Shown here in pieces: positions 25,874-33,849 of a DNA stretch of 64,000 bases. Position 1 is the first letter of the stretch; every line of letters begins with the position of its first letter. Below the pieces are notes generated by a model. It was not told the DNA's origin. It was given only the letters and a program-made list of their open reading frames with translations, and did not search any database. The translations under genes and the position numbers were made by a program. The stretch comes from Halorientalis litorea (GTDB taxonomy: Archaea > Halobacteriota > Halobacteria > Halobacteriales > Haloarculaceae): positions 2,356,001 through 2,420,000 of the forward strand of contig NZ_CP095482.1 in NCBI RefSeq assembly GCF_023028225.1, read 5' to 3'.

Positions 25874-27609
25874 TGAGCCGAAACGAGGAACTCGCGGGCC
25901 TGCTCGAAGAGTTTGCCGACCGTCTGGAGGCCGACGACGTGGAGTACAAACCCCGCGCGTACCGGCGGGCCGCCGAAAACGTCCGTGCCTCCGACGCGGC
26001 AATCGAGGCGTTGGCCGCCGAGGGCGAGGCCGCCGTGACCGACATCGAAGGCGTCGGCGACGCCATCGCCGCGAAGATAGTCGAGTACGTCGAGACGGGC
26101 GAAATCGAGGAACTCGAAGCACTCCGTGCCGACCTCCCCGCGGACATCGAGGCACTCACCAGCGTCGAAGGGGTCGGTCCGAAGACGGTCGGCACGCTCT
26201 ACCGCGAACTCGGCATCGAGACGGTGGACGACTTGGAAGCCGCGGCCCGCGCCGAGGAGATACGCGACGTGTCCGGGTTCGGCGCGAAGACGGAGCAGAA
26301 CATCCTCGACAACGTGGCCTTCGCCCGGCAGGCGAGCGAGCGGGAACTCGTCGGGAAGGCCCGCCCCTACGGCGACAGAGTGCGCGACTACCTCGGGGAG
26401 CAGGACGCCGTGGAGCGGGTCGAACTCGCCGGGTCGATTCGGCGGTGGCGGCCGACCATCGGCGACGTGGACGTACTGGTCGGGAGCGAGGACGCAGACG
26501 CCGTCGTCGCGGCGTTCACCGACTGGCCGCCGGCCGACGACATCATCGAGGCGGGCACGAGCAAAGCCAGCCTCCGGGCCGACGACTTCCGCGTCGACCT
26601 GCGGGTCGTCGTCCCCGAGGAGTTCGGGAGCGCGCTCCAGTACTTCACCGGAAGCAAGGACCACAACGTCGCCCTCCGGAACCGCGCCATCGAGCGCGAC
26701 CTGAAGGTCAACGAGTACGGCGTCTTCGACGTGAGCGACACCGACAGCGACGACCAGCGGGCGGGCGAGCGAATCGCCGGCGACACCGAGGCGAGTATGT
26801 ACGAGGCCCTCGGCCTGCCGTGGATACCGCCGGAACTCCGCGAGGACCGCGGCGAAATCGCGGCCGCCGCCTCGGGCGAGTTGCCGACCCTCCTCGAAGA
26901 GAGCGACGTACGCGGTGACCTCCACACCCACACTGAGTGGTCCGACGGAAACGACACCGTCGCCGAGATGGTCGAGGGAGCCGCCGAGTTCGGTCACGAC
27001 TACGTCGCCATCACCGACCACGCCACCGGCCCCGGGATGGTCGGCGGCGTCGGCCTCGACGACGACGACCTGCGCGAGCAACTCCCCGAAATCAGGGCCG
27101 CCGCCGACGACGCCGCTATCGACGTGTTCGCGGGCGTCGAAGCCAACATCGGTGCCGACGGGACCGTGTCGGTGGCCGACGACCTACTCGGCGACCTCGA
27201 CGTGGTCGTCGCATCCCCCCACGCCGGACTCGACGGCGACGGCACCGACCGCCTCGTCAGCGCGGTCGAACACCCACACGTCGACATCCTCGGGCACCCG
27301 ACGGGCCGCCTGCTCAACCAACGGAGCGGTCTCGATATCGACGTCGAACGCGTCGCCGCGGCCGCCGCCGACCACGGCGTCGCCCTCGAAATCAACAGCG
27401 ACCCACGCCGGTTGGACCTCTCCGGGGCCGCGGTCAAGACGGCACTCGAGGCGGGCGCGACCATCGCGGTCAACACCGACGCCCACCAGCCCGGCACCCT
27501 CGCGTACGTCCGCTACGGTGTCCACACCGCCCGCCGCGGGTGGGCCGAGGCCGGAGACGTGTTGAACGCGCAGGACGCCGACGGCGTCCGGGAGTCCCTC
27601 GGCCTGTGA
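25873..27609 (+). CDS. polX: DNA polymerase X family protein with PHP domain
   Basis: 578 residues. N-terminal helix-hairpin-helix 8-kDa-like part (residues 1-90, DIEGVGDAIAAKIVEYVETG; VEGVGPKTVGTLYRELGIE). Polymerase palm with the catalytic Asp triad D198, D200 (TIGDVDVLVG) and D242 (FRVDLRVV), preceded by GSIRRW. C-terminal PHP domain from about 345: DLHTHTEWSDG (D349, H351, H353), ITDHA, VEANI, SPHAGL, DILGHPTGR, EINSDPRRLDLSG and NTDAHQ, all metal ligands present, so 3'-5' exonuclease or AP-endonuclease activity is likely. Gap-filling in base excision repair is the family role. Overlaps both neighbours. Confidence 0.96.
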   Translation: MSRNEELAGLLEEFADRLEADDVEYKPRAYRRAAENVRASDAAIEALAAEGEAAVTDIEGVGDAIAAKIVEYVETGEIEELEALRADLPADIEALTSVEGVGPKTVGTLYRELGIETVDDLEAAARAEEIRDVSGFGAKTEQNILDNVAFARQASERELVGKARPYGDRVRDYLGEQDAVERVELAGSIRRWRPTIGDVDVLVGSEDADAVVAAFTDWPPADDIIEAGTSKASLRADDFRVDLRVVVPEEFGSALQYFTGSKDHNVALRNRAIERDLKVNEYGVFDVSDTDSDDQRAGERIAGDTEASMYEALGLPWIPPELREDRGEIAAAASGELPTLLEESDVRGDLHTHTEWSDGNDTVAEMVEGAAEFGHDYVAITDHATGPGMVGGVGLDDDDLREQLPEIRAAADDAAIDVFAGVEANIGADGTVSVADDLLGDLDVVVASPHAGLDGDGTDRLVSAVEHPHVDILGHPTGRLLNQRSGLDIDVERVAAAAADHGVALEINSDPRRLDLSGAAVKTALEAGATIAVNTDAHQPGTLAYVRYGVHTARRGWAEAGDVLNAQDADGVRESLGL

Positions 27610-28091
27610 CCGACGAGTGCCCGACGGGTGGCGACGAACGCGCCCGCGACGCGCTCTTGCTCGACGCGATGCTCGGGAAACTCGCCACCTACCTGCGGAT
27701 GTGTGGGTACGATGCCGCGTACGCGCTGGACCGGGACGCTGAGGACGACGACCGACTGCTCGCCATCGCCCGCGACGAGGACCGGACGGTTCTGACCCGT
27801 GACCGCGACGTGGCCCGCCGGGCCGACGACGCCGTCCTGCTCACCACCCGCGACGTTACCGACCAGTTGCGCGAACTCCGGGAGGCCGGCTATCCGCTCG
27901 CACTCGCCGACCGACCGACCCGGTGTGGCCGGTGTAACGGTCCCGTCGAGCGCGTCGATGCCGACGACGGGACGCCCGAGTACGCGCCCGACCCTGCCGA
28001 GGTGTCGGTCTGGCAGTGTCTCGACTGTGGGCAACACTTCTGGCAGGGGAGCCACTGGGACGAGGTGGCCGAGCGGCTGGCGGGGCTGTAG
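27606..28091 (+). CDS. Mut7-C RNase domain protein with zinc ribbon
   Basis: 161 residues. A PIN-like fold of the Mut7-C type: LLLDAMLGKLATYLRMCGYD at the start (Asp19/20), TVLTRDRDVARRA in the middle with further acids, then a zinc ribbon with C107/C110 and C138/C141 (TRCGRCNGP and QCLDCGQHFWQGSHW). The family is predicted to cleave RNA. It starts at GTG 27606, whose last bases are the stop of polX (GTGA), so the two are translated in a coupled way. Confidence 0.85.
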   Translation: MTDECPTGGDERARDALLLDAMLGKLATYLRMCGYDAAYALDRDAEDDDRLLAIARDEDRTVLTRDRDVARRADDAVLLTTRDVTDQLRELREAGYPLALADRPTRCGRCNGPVERVDADDGTPEYAPDPAEVSVWQCLDCGQHFWQGSHWDEVAERLAGL

Positions 28092-28157
28092 TGTGAGCAT
28101 CCGCGGCACGAAGCGGCGCGGTTCACTCCGTGCGACTGGCGGGTGTGCGGATGGTGT

Positions 28158-28931
28158 TTACTCGAAGTTCGGTTCCCGGTCCTCGACGAAGGCGGTCATC
28201 CCCTCCTTCTGGTCTTCGGTCCCGAACAGGCCGCTCCAGAGGCGTTGCTCGTACTGGAGGCCGGCGTCCAGGTGCATCCGGTGGACCTGATTGAGTGCCT
28301 CCTTTGCGGACTGGAGGGCGAAGGCGGGCTTCTCGGCGAGGTCCGCGGCCATGTCCGCGACGACGGCGTCGAGTTGGTCGTGGGCGACCACGTCCCCGAC
28401 GAGGCCGTACTGGTCGGCGTCCTGTGCGTCCACGCGCTCCCCGAAGAAGACCAGCCGACGGGCCACCTCGTCGTTGACGAGGCGGGCGAGGCGTTGGGTG
28501 CCGCCCCACCCGGGGACGATGCCGAGGTCGATTTCGGTCTGTCCGAGGACGGCACGCTCGCTCGCCACGCGGATGTCCGCCGCCAGCGCGACTTCACAAC
28601 CGCCGCCGAAGGCGTAGCCGTTGACCGCGGCGATGACCGGCGCGCGGAACGATTCGAGCCGGTTGACCACGCGGTGGCCCAGTTCCGCGTACGTTTGGGC
28701 GTCGGCGACGGACATGTCCTTCATGTACGCGATGTCCGCCCCGGCGACGAAGGCGTCGTCGCCCGCGCCGGTGACGACGAGGACGCGCGTGTCCCGCGCC
28801 GCCGCCTCGTCGAGTGCCTCGTCGAAGGCCTCCAGCGTCTCGACGTTGAGGGCGTTCAGCCGGTCGGGACGGTCGACGGTGATGGTCGTGACGTGGTTCT
28901 CGTGGTCGAACGAGACTGTCTCCCAGTCCAT
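28158..28931 (-). CDS. Enoyl-CoA hydratase/isomerase
   Basis: 257-residue crotonase-fold enzyme. Oxyanion-hole stretches VAGADIAYM and VNGYAFGGGCEVALAADIRV; the two catalytic Glu of true hydratases are both present, Glu113 (GGGCE) and Glu133 (LGQTEIDLGIVPGWGGTQRL), 20 residues apart as in the rat enzyme. It should add water to trans-2-enoyl-CoA in fatty acid breakdown. The C-terminal helix pattern (KPAFALQSAKEALNQ) is normal. ATG 28931 is used; an in-frame extension to 29177 overlaps an AT-poor promoter region. Acyl-CoA ligase at 38345 may serve the same pathway. Confidence 0.93.
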   Translation of the reverse strand: MDWETVSFDHENHVTTITVDRPDRLNALNVETLEAFDEALDEAAARDTRVLVVTGAGDDAFVAGADIAYMKDMSVADAQTYAELGHRVVNRLESFRAPVIAAVNGYAFGGGCEVALAADIRVASERAVLGQTEIDLGIVPGWGGTQRLARLVNDEVARRLVFFGERVDAQDADQYGLVGDVVAHDQLDAVVADMAADLAEKPAFALQSAKEALNQVHRMHLDAGLQYEQRLWSGLFGTEDQKEGMTAFVEDREPNFE

Positions 28932-29119
28932 AGCCACCCTGCGGCCAGCGCGGACATAAGCACTGGCCCCGCCAGCACCGGCGTGGGCGCGATTCAGCCT
29001 ACAGTGACCTCGTGGCACCCGCTCCGGGCTGTTCGCGCCGGTACCGGCGTCCGGCGGTCGGTCGACCCGACGGTCGGGATTCAGAAAGCGGATAAAGGTC
29101 CTCGTGTAATCGCCGTCAG

Positions 29120-29602
29120 ATGACTCTCTCGGAGGAGGCCCGGGAGCGACTCGAAGAACTCGTGGCGCTCCAGCCAACGAAGAACGCCGAACTCGAAGAG
29201 CGGTGGGGGCTGGATGGCGGCAGCGAGGTCCACCAGTACCTCGAATCGGAACTGAAGGAGTACTACTACCGCAACGACGACAGCCTCATCTGTGCCACCG
29301 AGGACGCCGCCGAACTCGTCGGGGCCGAAACCGAAACCGAGGACGGCAAGCGAATCGTCCGCGCGCCGCCCCTGCAGGCCGCCGTCCTCGACGTTCTCGC
29401 CGGGCCGGACGAGCGGTCCGAGAGCGTCGTGTCCGTGCTCCACGCCCTCGAAGACGCGGGCCACGAGGCTGACGTGGACGACGTTCGGGCGACCCTCCGC
29501 AGCCTCGTCGACAAGGGCTTGGCCGAGCGAATCCAGCGGACCGTCCCGACCTACCGGCTGGCGACGCCCCGGGACGCCTTCGTCGTCGAAGAACTGGACT
29601 AG
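29120..29602 (+). CDS. DUF5797-like winged-helix protein
   Basis: 160 residues, acidic. Two helix-turn-helix-like units: SEEARERLEELVALQPTKNA with ELEERWGLDGGSEVHQYLES, and a C-terminal winged-helix-like part LQAAVLDVLAGPDERSESVV followed by VRATLRSLVDKGLAERIQRT and VPTYRLATP. This suggests a transcription regulator of the haloarchaeal DUF5797 type; targets unknown. TATA-like GGATAAAGG lies about 27-32 nt before the ATG. Its end overlaps the convergent DUF5787-like gene by four bases. Confidence 0.78.
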   Translation: MTLSEEARERLEELVALQPTKNAELEERWGLDGGSEVHQYLESELKEYYYRNDDSLICATEDAAELVGAETETEDGKRIVRAPPLQAAVLDVLAGPDERSESVVSVLHALEDAGHEADVDDVRATLRSLVDKGLAERIQRTVPTYRLATPRDAFVVEELD

Positions 29603-30678
29603 TCTTCTAACCCGGGCCGCCGTCGCCGTCGCTGTGCGTCGAGGAGTCGCTGTATCGCCTTCCCGGGGCCGCCAGCGACAGGCCACCCGTGCTGGCGCCA
29701 CGCGGGGGGTTCGGGTTCGTACTCGGGACAACGGCCCGAACACTCCGCCGCGCTCTGTTGGCACTCCTTGGTCACACACCACGGCAAGCGGTCGCCGTCG
29801 GCGGTCCGCACCTCGAAGTGGCGGCAGTCCGGCCGCATCGTGTCGACGTAACTCCGCCACCCGCGCTCGTAAGCGCGCTCGGCGATTTCGCGCCGCTTTC
29901 GCTCCTTCCACGCCGGGTCGGCGTACTCGAAGCGGGCCGCCGAGGCGTCGTGGCCGCCGCCGGACGGCCGGTCGGTGATGCAAGTGCCGGGGTCCGCGAC
30001 GGCTAACGTCCGGGGGTGCCACGCCACCGCCGCCCCGTCGCCGAAGTCGGCACTCGTCGGGTCGACGGCGAGGACACCGGCCTCGACGGGGATGTCCTCG
30101 AACAACGCGGGTTCGACCGACCCGTCCGTCGCGGCGGTGGCGACCCACACCTCGTCGGCCAGCGAGAGCGCGACGTCCCGCTCCAGTTGTGGCGCGAGGG
30201 CGCGGGCGGCACTCGCGTCGAGGTCCGGTTTGTTCTCGATGGCGATTACGCGCTGAACCCACTCCGGGTACGTCCAGTTCCGCCGGAGTTCGATGCGGCC
30301 GTTCGTGCCGTCCCGCGTCGCCACGAGGCCACGGTCGCTGGCGCGGTGGACGGCCTCGCGGACGTACCGCCACGGGTAGCCCGGGTCGGGGAGGGCGTCG
30401 CGGTACCACGCCCACTCTTCGGGGGCGTGGCGGACGACGTGCAGGAGGTCCGAGTCGAGTTCCCGCTCGCCGAAGTCGGCACGGGCGTCGAGGGCCGACC
30501 GGTCCGCCTCCACGACGATGGTGTCCCAGCGGCGGTGTTTCGTCCCGAGCTGTCGGGCGACGACGAGGGCGGTGTCCGGGTCACGCTCCCCGCCCGGCGG
30601 CCAGTTGTGTTCGACCCACTGGCAGACCCGCAACTCGAAGACGAACTCCGACCCGACGCCGCCAGCGTCGTCGACCAT
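29599..30678 (-). CDS. DUF5787-like haloarchaeal protein
   Basis: 359 residues of unknown function. N-terminus EFVFELRVCQWVEHNWPPGG, and a middle region VIAIENKPDLDASAARALAP with DEVWVATA, which looks like a restriction-endonuclease-type core (E-x-K with a preceding Asp-containing strand), so a nuclease-like role is possible. The C-terminal third has a Cys cluster: DCRHFEVR, WCVTKECQQ, ECSGRCPEYEP, resembling a metal or Fe-S site. Residues fit a haloarchaeal family known as DUF5787. ATG 30678. A weak hairpin-like GC stretch lies just upstream at 30700-30719. Confidence 0.75.
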   Translation of the reverse strand: MVDDAGGVGSEFVFELRVCQWVEHNWPPGGERDPDTALVVARQLGTKHRRWDTIVVEADRSALDARADFGERELDSDLLHVVRHAPEEWAWYRDALPDPGYPWRYVREAVHRASDRGLVATRDGTNGRIELRRNWTYPEWVQRVIAIENKPDLDASAARALAPQLERDVALSLADEVWVATAATDGSVEPALFEDIPVEAGVLAVDPTSADFGDGAAVAWHPRTLAVADPGTCITDRPSGGGHDASAARFEYADPAWKERKRREIAERAYERGWRSYVDTMRPDCRHFEVRTADGDRLPWCVTKECQQSAAECSGRCPEYEPEPPAWRQHGWPVAGGPGKAIQRLLDAQRRRRRPGLED

Positions 30679-30769
30679 GCAGTGTCCCAGCCTACGACCC
30701 TCCGCCCCTTAGAGGTGGGTTGTATCGGATAGGTAGGTATTTCATGCAGGCAACAGATGCGACCTCTAC

Positions 30770-31552
30770 ATGGGAGAACCGCTCGCGACACTGCGGTCGT
30801 CGGCTCGACTGCAACTCGAACACCCGATTTATCCGGCAGTCGGTTCGGTGTTCGTTTTCGCGGCGCATCTCGCGGCGATGGTCGTGGGTTTCGTCCCGCT
30901 CGTCGGGTGGTACATCGCCACAGTCCTCGTGTTCTCGTTGCTCAACACCGGCCTCATCGGTATGACCGACGCGGCGTCGGATGGCGGCGATACCTCGACT
31001 GACGTATTCTTCGAGACAGTGCGGAACAAGTACACGACAGTCGCGGGGTCGTACGCTATTACCGCCGCGCTCACGGCCGTGGTCGGTTCCGCTTGGTTGC
31101 TGTCTTCGTCGTTCATCACCGAATCCGGTGGCGGTCCGCGTGGCCTCCTGCCGACGGGTCTCGCGTTGGTCGTGGGACTCGGCTTTGTGCTGACCATCGT
31201 GGCACTCCAGTTCGTCGGCGTCGCCGCAGTCGTCGACGACTGTGGGAGCTTCGAGGCTGTCACCGAGAGCGCGACCCTCCTCGTCACCGACCCCGTGAGT
31301 GTCCTCGGGTACTCCGTGGTCCGTGCTGTTCTTCTGTTCGGGCCAGCGGCCCTGTTCGCCGCTTCGTTCTTGTTGGCACTGCAGTCGGTCGCGCTGACTC
31401 CCGGGTCGGTACCGAGTGGGGCCGCGATTCTGTCGCTCGGGGTCGCCGTGCTCGCCGGCTACCTGCTGCTGTGGCTGTGGTATATCCTTCTGCACCCGCT
31501 CCTGCTGTCCTATCACGTCGAGTTCTATCGGCGCGTCACCGACGGTGCGTGA
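30770..31552 (+). CDS. Multi-pass membrane protein, unknown function
   Basis: 260 residues with six predicted helices, in three pairs (AVGSVFVFAAHLAAMVVGFV, WYIATVLVFSLLNTGLIGM; SYAITAALTAVVGSAWLL; LALVVGLGFVLTIVALQFVG; VVRAVLLFGPAALFAASFLL; VAVLAGYLLLWLWYILLHPL). No enzymatic motif. The pattern SLLNTGLIGM...RNKYTTVAGSY resembles haloarchaeal proteins of DUF6159/DUF7847 type. TATA-like AGGTATTTCA at 30735-30744 lies about 30 nt before the ATG, so the transcript is probably leaderless. Confidence 0.7.
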   Translation: MGEPLATLRSSARLQLEHPIYPAVGSVFVFAAHLAAMVVGFVPLVGWYIATVLVFSLLNTGLIGMTDAASDGGDTSTDVFFETVRNKYTTVAGSYAITAALTAVVGSAWLLSSSFITESGGGPRGLLPTGLALVVGLGFVLTIVALQFVGVAAVVDDCGSFEAVTESATLLVTDPVSVLGYSVVRAVLLFGPAALFAASFLLALQSVALTPGSVPSGAAILSLGVAVLAGYLLLWLWYILLHPLLLSYHVEFYRRVTDGA

Positions 31553-31623
31553 CAGTCGCTGCCGGGCACGATGAGCAACGACGCCTCTGTCGAGGACACG
31601 GGACAGATGGCCTCCCGAACCTG

Positions 31624-32049
31624 TCAGAACTCCGTCTCTTCCTCGATGAACTCGTGGGCCTCTTCGAGTATCTCGCGGGGGCCGTCCTGCGTGACGGTGT
31701 TTATCGCCTGCTCGTAGTCGCGCCACTGCATGTCCCGGTGCTCGTTCGACAGTTCGGCACTCGCTTCGCGGGATTTCGCGATGAACAGGTGAACGGTCTT
31801 GTGAATCGTCTGCCCGTTCGCCTCGAACACGTAATCGTAGTCTCGGCGGAAGCCGTCGATGAGCCGGAAATCGCTGATTCCGGCCTCCTCTTTCACCTCT
31901 CGGATGGCCGTCTGCTGGAGTTCCTCGTCGCCCTCGACGCCGCCCTTAGGAAACTCCCAATCGCCGGGGCGGCTCTTGAGCAGGAGGTACTCCCTGCGGC
32001 CACGTGTGTCGCGAAAGAGGATGGCTCCCGCGCTCGTGGCCTCCTTCAT
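31624..32049 (-). CDS. Nudix hydrolase (Ap4A hydrolase-like)
   Basis: 141 residues. The Nudix box is complete: GGVEGDEELQQTAIREVKEE with AGI following (G-x5-E-x7-REUXEEXGU), binding Mg2+ through the REVKEE glutamates. Lead-in SAGAILFRD and WEFPKGG, and the YVFEANGQTIHKTVHLFIAK strand after it, resemble diadenosine tetraphosphate hydrolases of archaea and animals. Likely cleans up dinucleoside polyphosphates or related nucleotides. Divergent from the S10-like gene at 32158; the 108 bp between them holds TTTTTAGCC, a likely TATA box for that gene. Confidence 0.92.
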   Translation of the reverse strand: MKEATSAGAILFRDTRGRREYLLLKSRPGDWEFPKGGVEGDEELQQTAIREVKEEAGISDFRLIDGFRRDYDYVFEANGQTIHKTVHLFIAKSREASAELSNEHRDMQWRDYEQAINTVTQDGPREILEEAHEFIEEETEF

Positions 32050-32157
32050 TGGCGAGATTTACACGACCGGTACTTAAGAGAATGTCGGAGCGACGACCGG
32101 AACGCTCGCCCATCAAGGGGTGGGTTTTTAGCCATCGACCGTCTCCCCACTCTGTAG

Positions 32158-32478
32158 ATGCCGTTCGTCACGAAACTCACGCTCGAAAGCGGCGACCGCC
32201 ACCTCCTCGACGACGTGGTCGCCACTATCAAGGAGGCTGCCGCGCGGAAGGGCGTCGAGTTCAAGGGGCCACACCCGGAGCCGCCGGACGACCTGCGCGT
32301 CCCCCAGTCCAAGACGCTCGTCGGAGACGCGGAGTTCGACTCGTGGGGCTACACCGTCTACACCCGCACCATCGAAATCGTCGGCCACGACGACTTCGCC
32401 CGCGCCATCGCCCACCGGGACTTCCCCGACGGGATTCACGTCGCCGCCGAAATCGAACAGCAACGACAGATGGGCTGA
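32158..32478 (+). CDS. uS10-like ribosomal protein paralog
   Basis: 106 residues. The fold is that of S10: PFVTKLTLESGDRHLLDDVV at the start, then VEFKGPHPEPPDDLRVPQSK, and YTRTIEIVGHDDFARAIAHR. Ribosomal S10 proper has GP.PLPT...VPRSPH at the matching loop; here the loop is GPHPEPPDDLRVPQSK, and the C-terminus differs, so this is a paralog (uS10/mL48 group) rather than the primary ribosomal gene, which in haloarchaea sits beside elongation factor 1-alpha. No ribosomal neighbours here. Its role, in ribosomes or elsewhere, is unknown. Confidence 0.78.
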   Translation: MPFVTKLTLESGDRHLLDDVVATIKEAAARKGVEFKGPHPEPPDDLRVPQSKTLVGDAEFDSWGYTVYTRTIEIVGHDDFARAIAHRDFPDGIHVAAEIEQQRQMG

Positions 32479-32538
32479 GTCGGCTGCTGCCCGCGCCGGC
32501 CGGCGACAGTTTAAGTCCTCCGCGCCGCTTCCGACGGT

Positions 32539-33816
32539 ATGGCACTCGATACAGACAGACTCGTCTCTCTCCGCCGGGAGTTCCACGAACGACCGGAACC
32601 GGCGTGGCGTGAGTTCTGGACGACAGCACGCATCGTCGACGAACTCGACCGAATCGGCGTCGACGACGTGCTCGTCGGCCCGGAGATACTGGACGCACAA
32701 GCCCGGATGGCCGTCCCCGAGGACGACGAACTCGACACGTGGCTCGCCCGCGCCCGCGAGACGGGTGCTGACCCCGACACCCTCGACAGACTCGCGGGCG
32801 GTCACACCGGCGCGATGGCCGTCATCGAGGGGTCGGAGCCGGGGCCGACGCTCGGCCTCAGAGTCGATATCGACGGTCTCCCCCGCGAGGAGGCGACCGG
32901 CGAGGACCACGTCCCGGCCGCGGAGGGCTTTCGCTCCCGCAACGAGGGCGCGATGCACGCCTGCGGCCACGACGCCCACATCACCTTCGGCCTCGGCGTC
33001 GTCGGAGCCTTCGCTGACCGCGAGTTCCCGGGGACGCTGAAAGTCCTCTTCCAACCGGCCGAGGAAGTCGTCGGCGGCGCGGCGGCCGTCGCGGAGAGCG
33101 GCCGCCTCGACGACGTGGACCGCTTCCTCGCGGTACACGTCGGCCTCGGCCACCCGACGGGCGAGGTGGTCGCCGGCGTCACCGACTTCCTCGCGGTCAG
33201 CCAGTTCCGCGCCGAGTTCGCCGGGGCGGCGTCCCACGCCGGCGGCCTCCCGGCCCGTGGCCGCAACGCCGTCCAAGCGATGGCGACGGCCGTCCAGAAC
33301 CTCTACGCCATCCCGCGCCACGAGGGCGGCATCACCCGCGTCAACGCGGGGAACGTGGGCGGCGGCACGGCGAGCAACATCATCCCCGAATCGGCGTACA
33401 TCGGCGGGGAGGTCCGCGGCGGGACGACCGAACTGATGGAGTACATGCGCGACCACGCAGACCGCGTGCTGGAGAACGCGGCCGAGATGCACGACTGCGA
33501 ACTGTCCGTCGAGCGGACCGGCGAGGCCCCGAGCGCGGACAACGACGACAGCGTGGTGGATGTCGTCGAAGCCGCCGCAAGCGACACCGAGGGCATCGAC
33601 TCGGTGGTCCGTCACGCACCGCTGGGTGGGAGTGAGGACGCCACGTACCTGATGCGCCGCGTGCAGGAACAGGGCGGAACGGCCGCCTTCGTCTGTGTCG
33701 GCACCGACCACCCCGGCGGCCACCACACCGCGACGTTCGACGTTGACGAGGCGTCGCTCGAACCGGGCATCGAAACGCTCGCGACTGCACTCCGGCGACT
33801 CGCGGACGGGTTCTGA
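32539..33816 (+). CDS. M20-family amidohydrolase (AbgA-like)
   Basis: 425 residues. Zinc peptidase-like hydrolase of the M20D group, which removes amide-linked side groups from small molecules (p-aminobenzoyl-glutamate, N-acyl amino acids, indole conjugates). Motifs: RREFHERPEPAWREFWTTAR, LRVDIDGLPREEA, MHACGHDAH (139-147), FQPAEEVVGGAAAV, and GGSEDATYLMRRVQ with GTDHPGGHHTATFDVDE near the end. An insert at about 55-85 (MAVPEDDELDTWLARARETG) links it to the AbgA-like subgroup. The dimerisation domain (SQFRAEFAGAASHAGGLPAR) is complete. Native substrate unknown. Confidence 0.9.
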   Translation: MALDTDRLVSLRREFHERPEPAWREFWTTARIVDELDRIGVDDVLVGPEILDAQARMAVPEDDELDTWLARARETGADPDTLDRLAGGHTGAMAVIEGSEPGPTLGLRVDIDGLPREEATGEDHVPAAEGFRSRNEGAMHACGHDAHITFGLGVVGAFADREFPGTLKVLFQPAEEVVGGAAAVAESGRLDDVDRFLAVHVGLGHPTGEVVAGVTDFLAVSQFRAEFAGAASHAGGLPARGRNAVQAMATAVQNLYAIPRHEGGITRVNAGNVGGGTASNIIPESAYIGGEVRGGTTELMEYMRDHADRVLENAAEMHDCELSVERTGEAPSADNDDSVVDVVEAAASDTEGIDSVVRHAPLGGSEDATYLMRRVQEQGGTAAFVCVGTDHPGGHHTATFDVDEASLEPGIETLATALRRLADGF

Positions 33817-33849
33817 GGCGTTAAGAACTCGAAAACGTGCGGCCGCGGC

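Noticed and set aside
24023-26155. Open frame of about 710 codons on the minus strand
   Set aside because: Spans frames out of register with rhomboid and endonuclease V and antisense to polX; Arg/Pro/Ser-rich, no motif.
30700-30719. Hairpin-like CGCCCCTTAGAGGTGGG upstream of the DUF5787-like gene, resembling the right end of the IS element
   Set aside because: Stem is imperfect, and neither GAAT nor TCAA is at the proper place. Similarity is too weak to call a relic.
32103-32131. CCCATCAAGGGGTGGGTTTTTAG resembling (reverse complement) an IS left-end hairpin
   Set aside because: No TTAC at the proper distance, stem imperfect, and the T-run is well placed as the TATA box of the S10-like gene.
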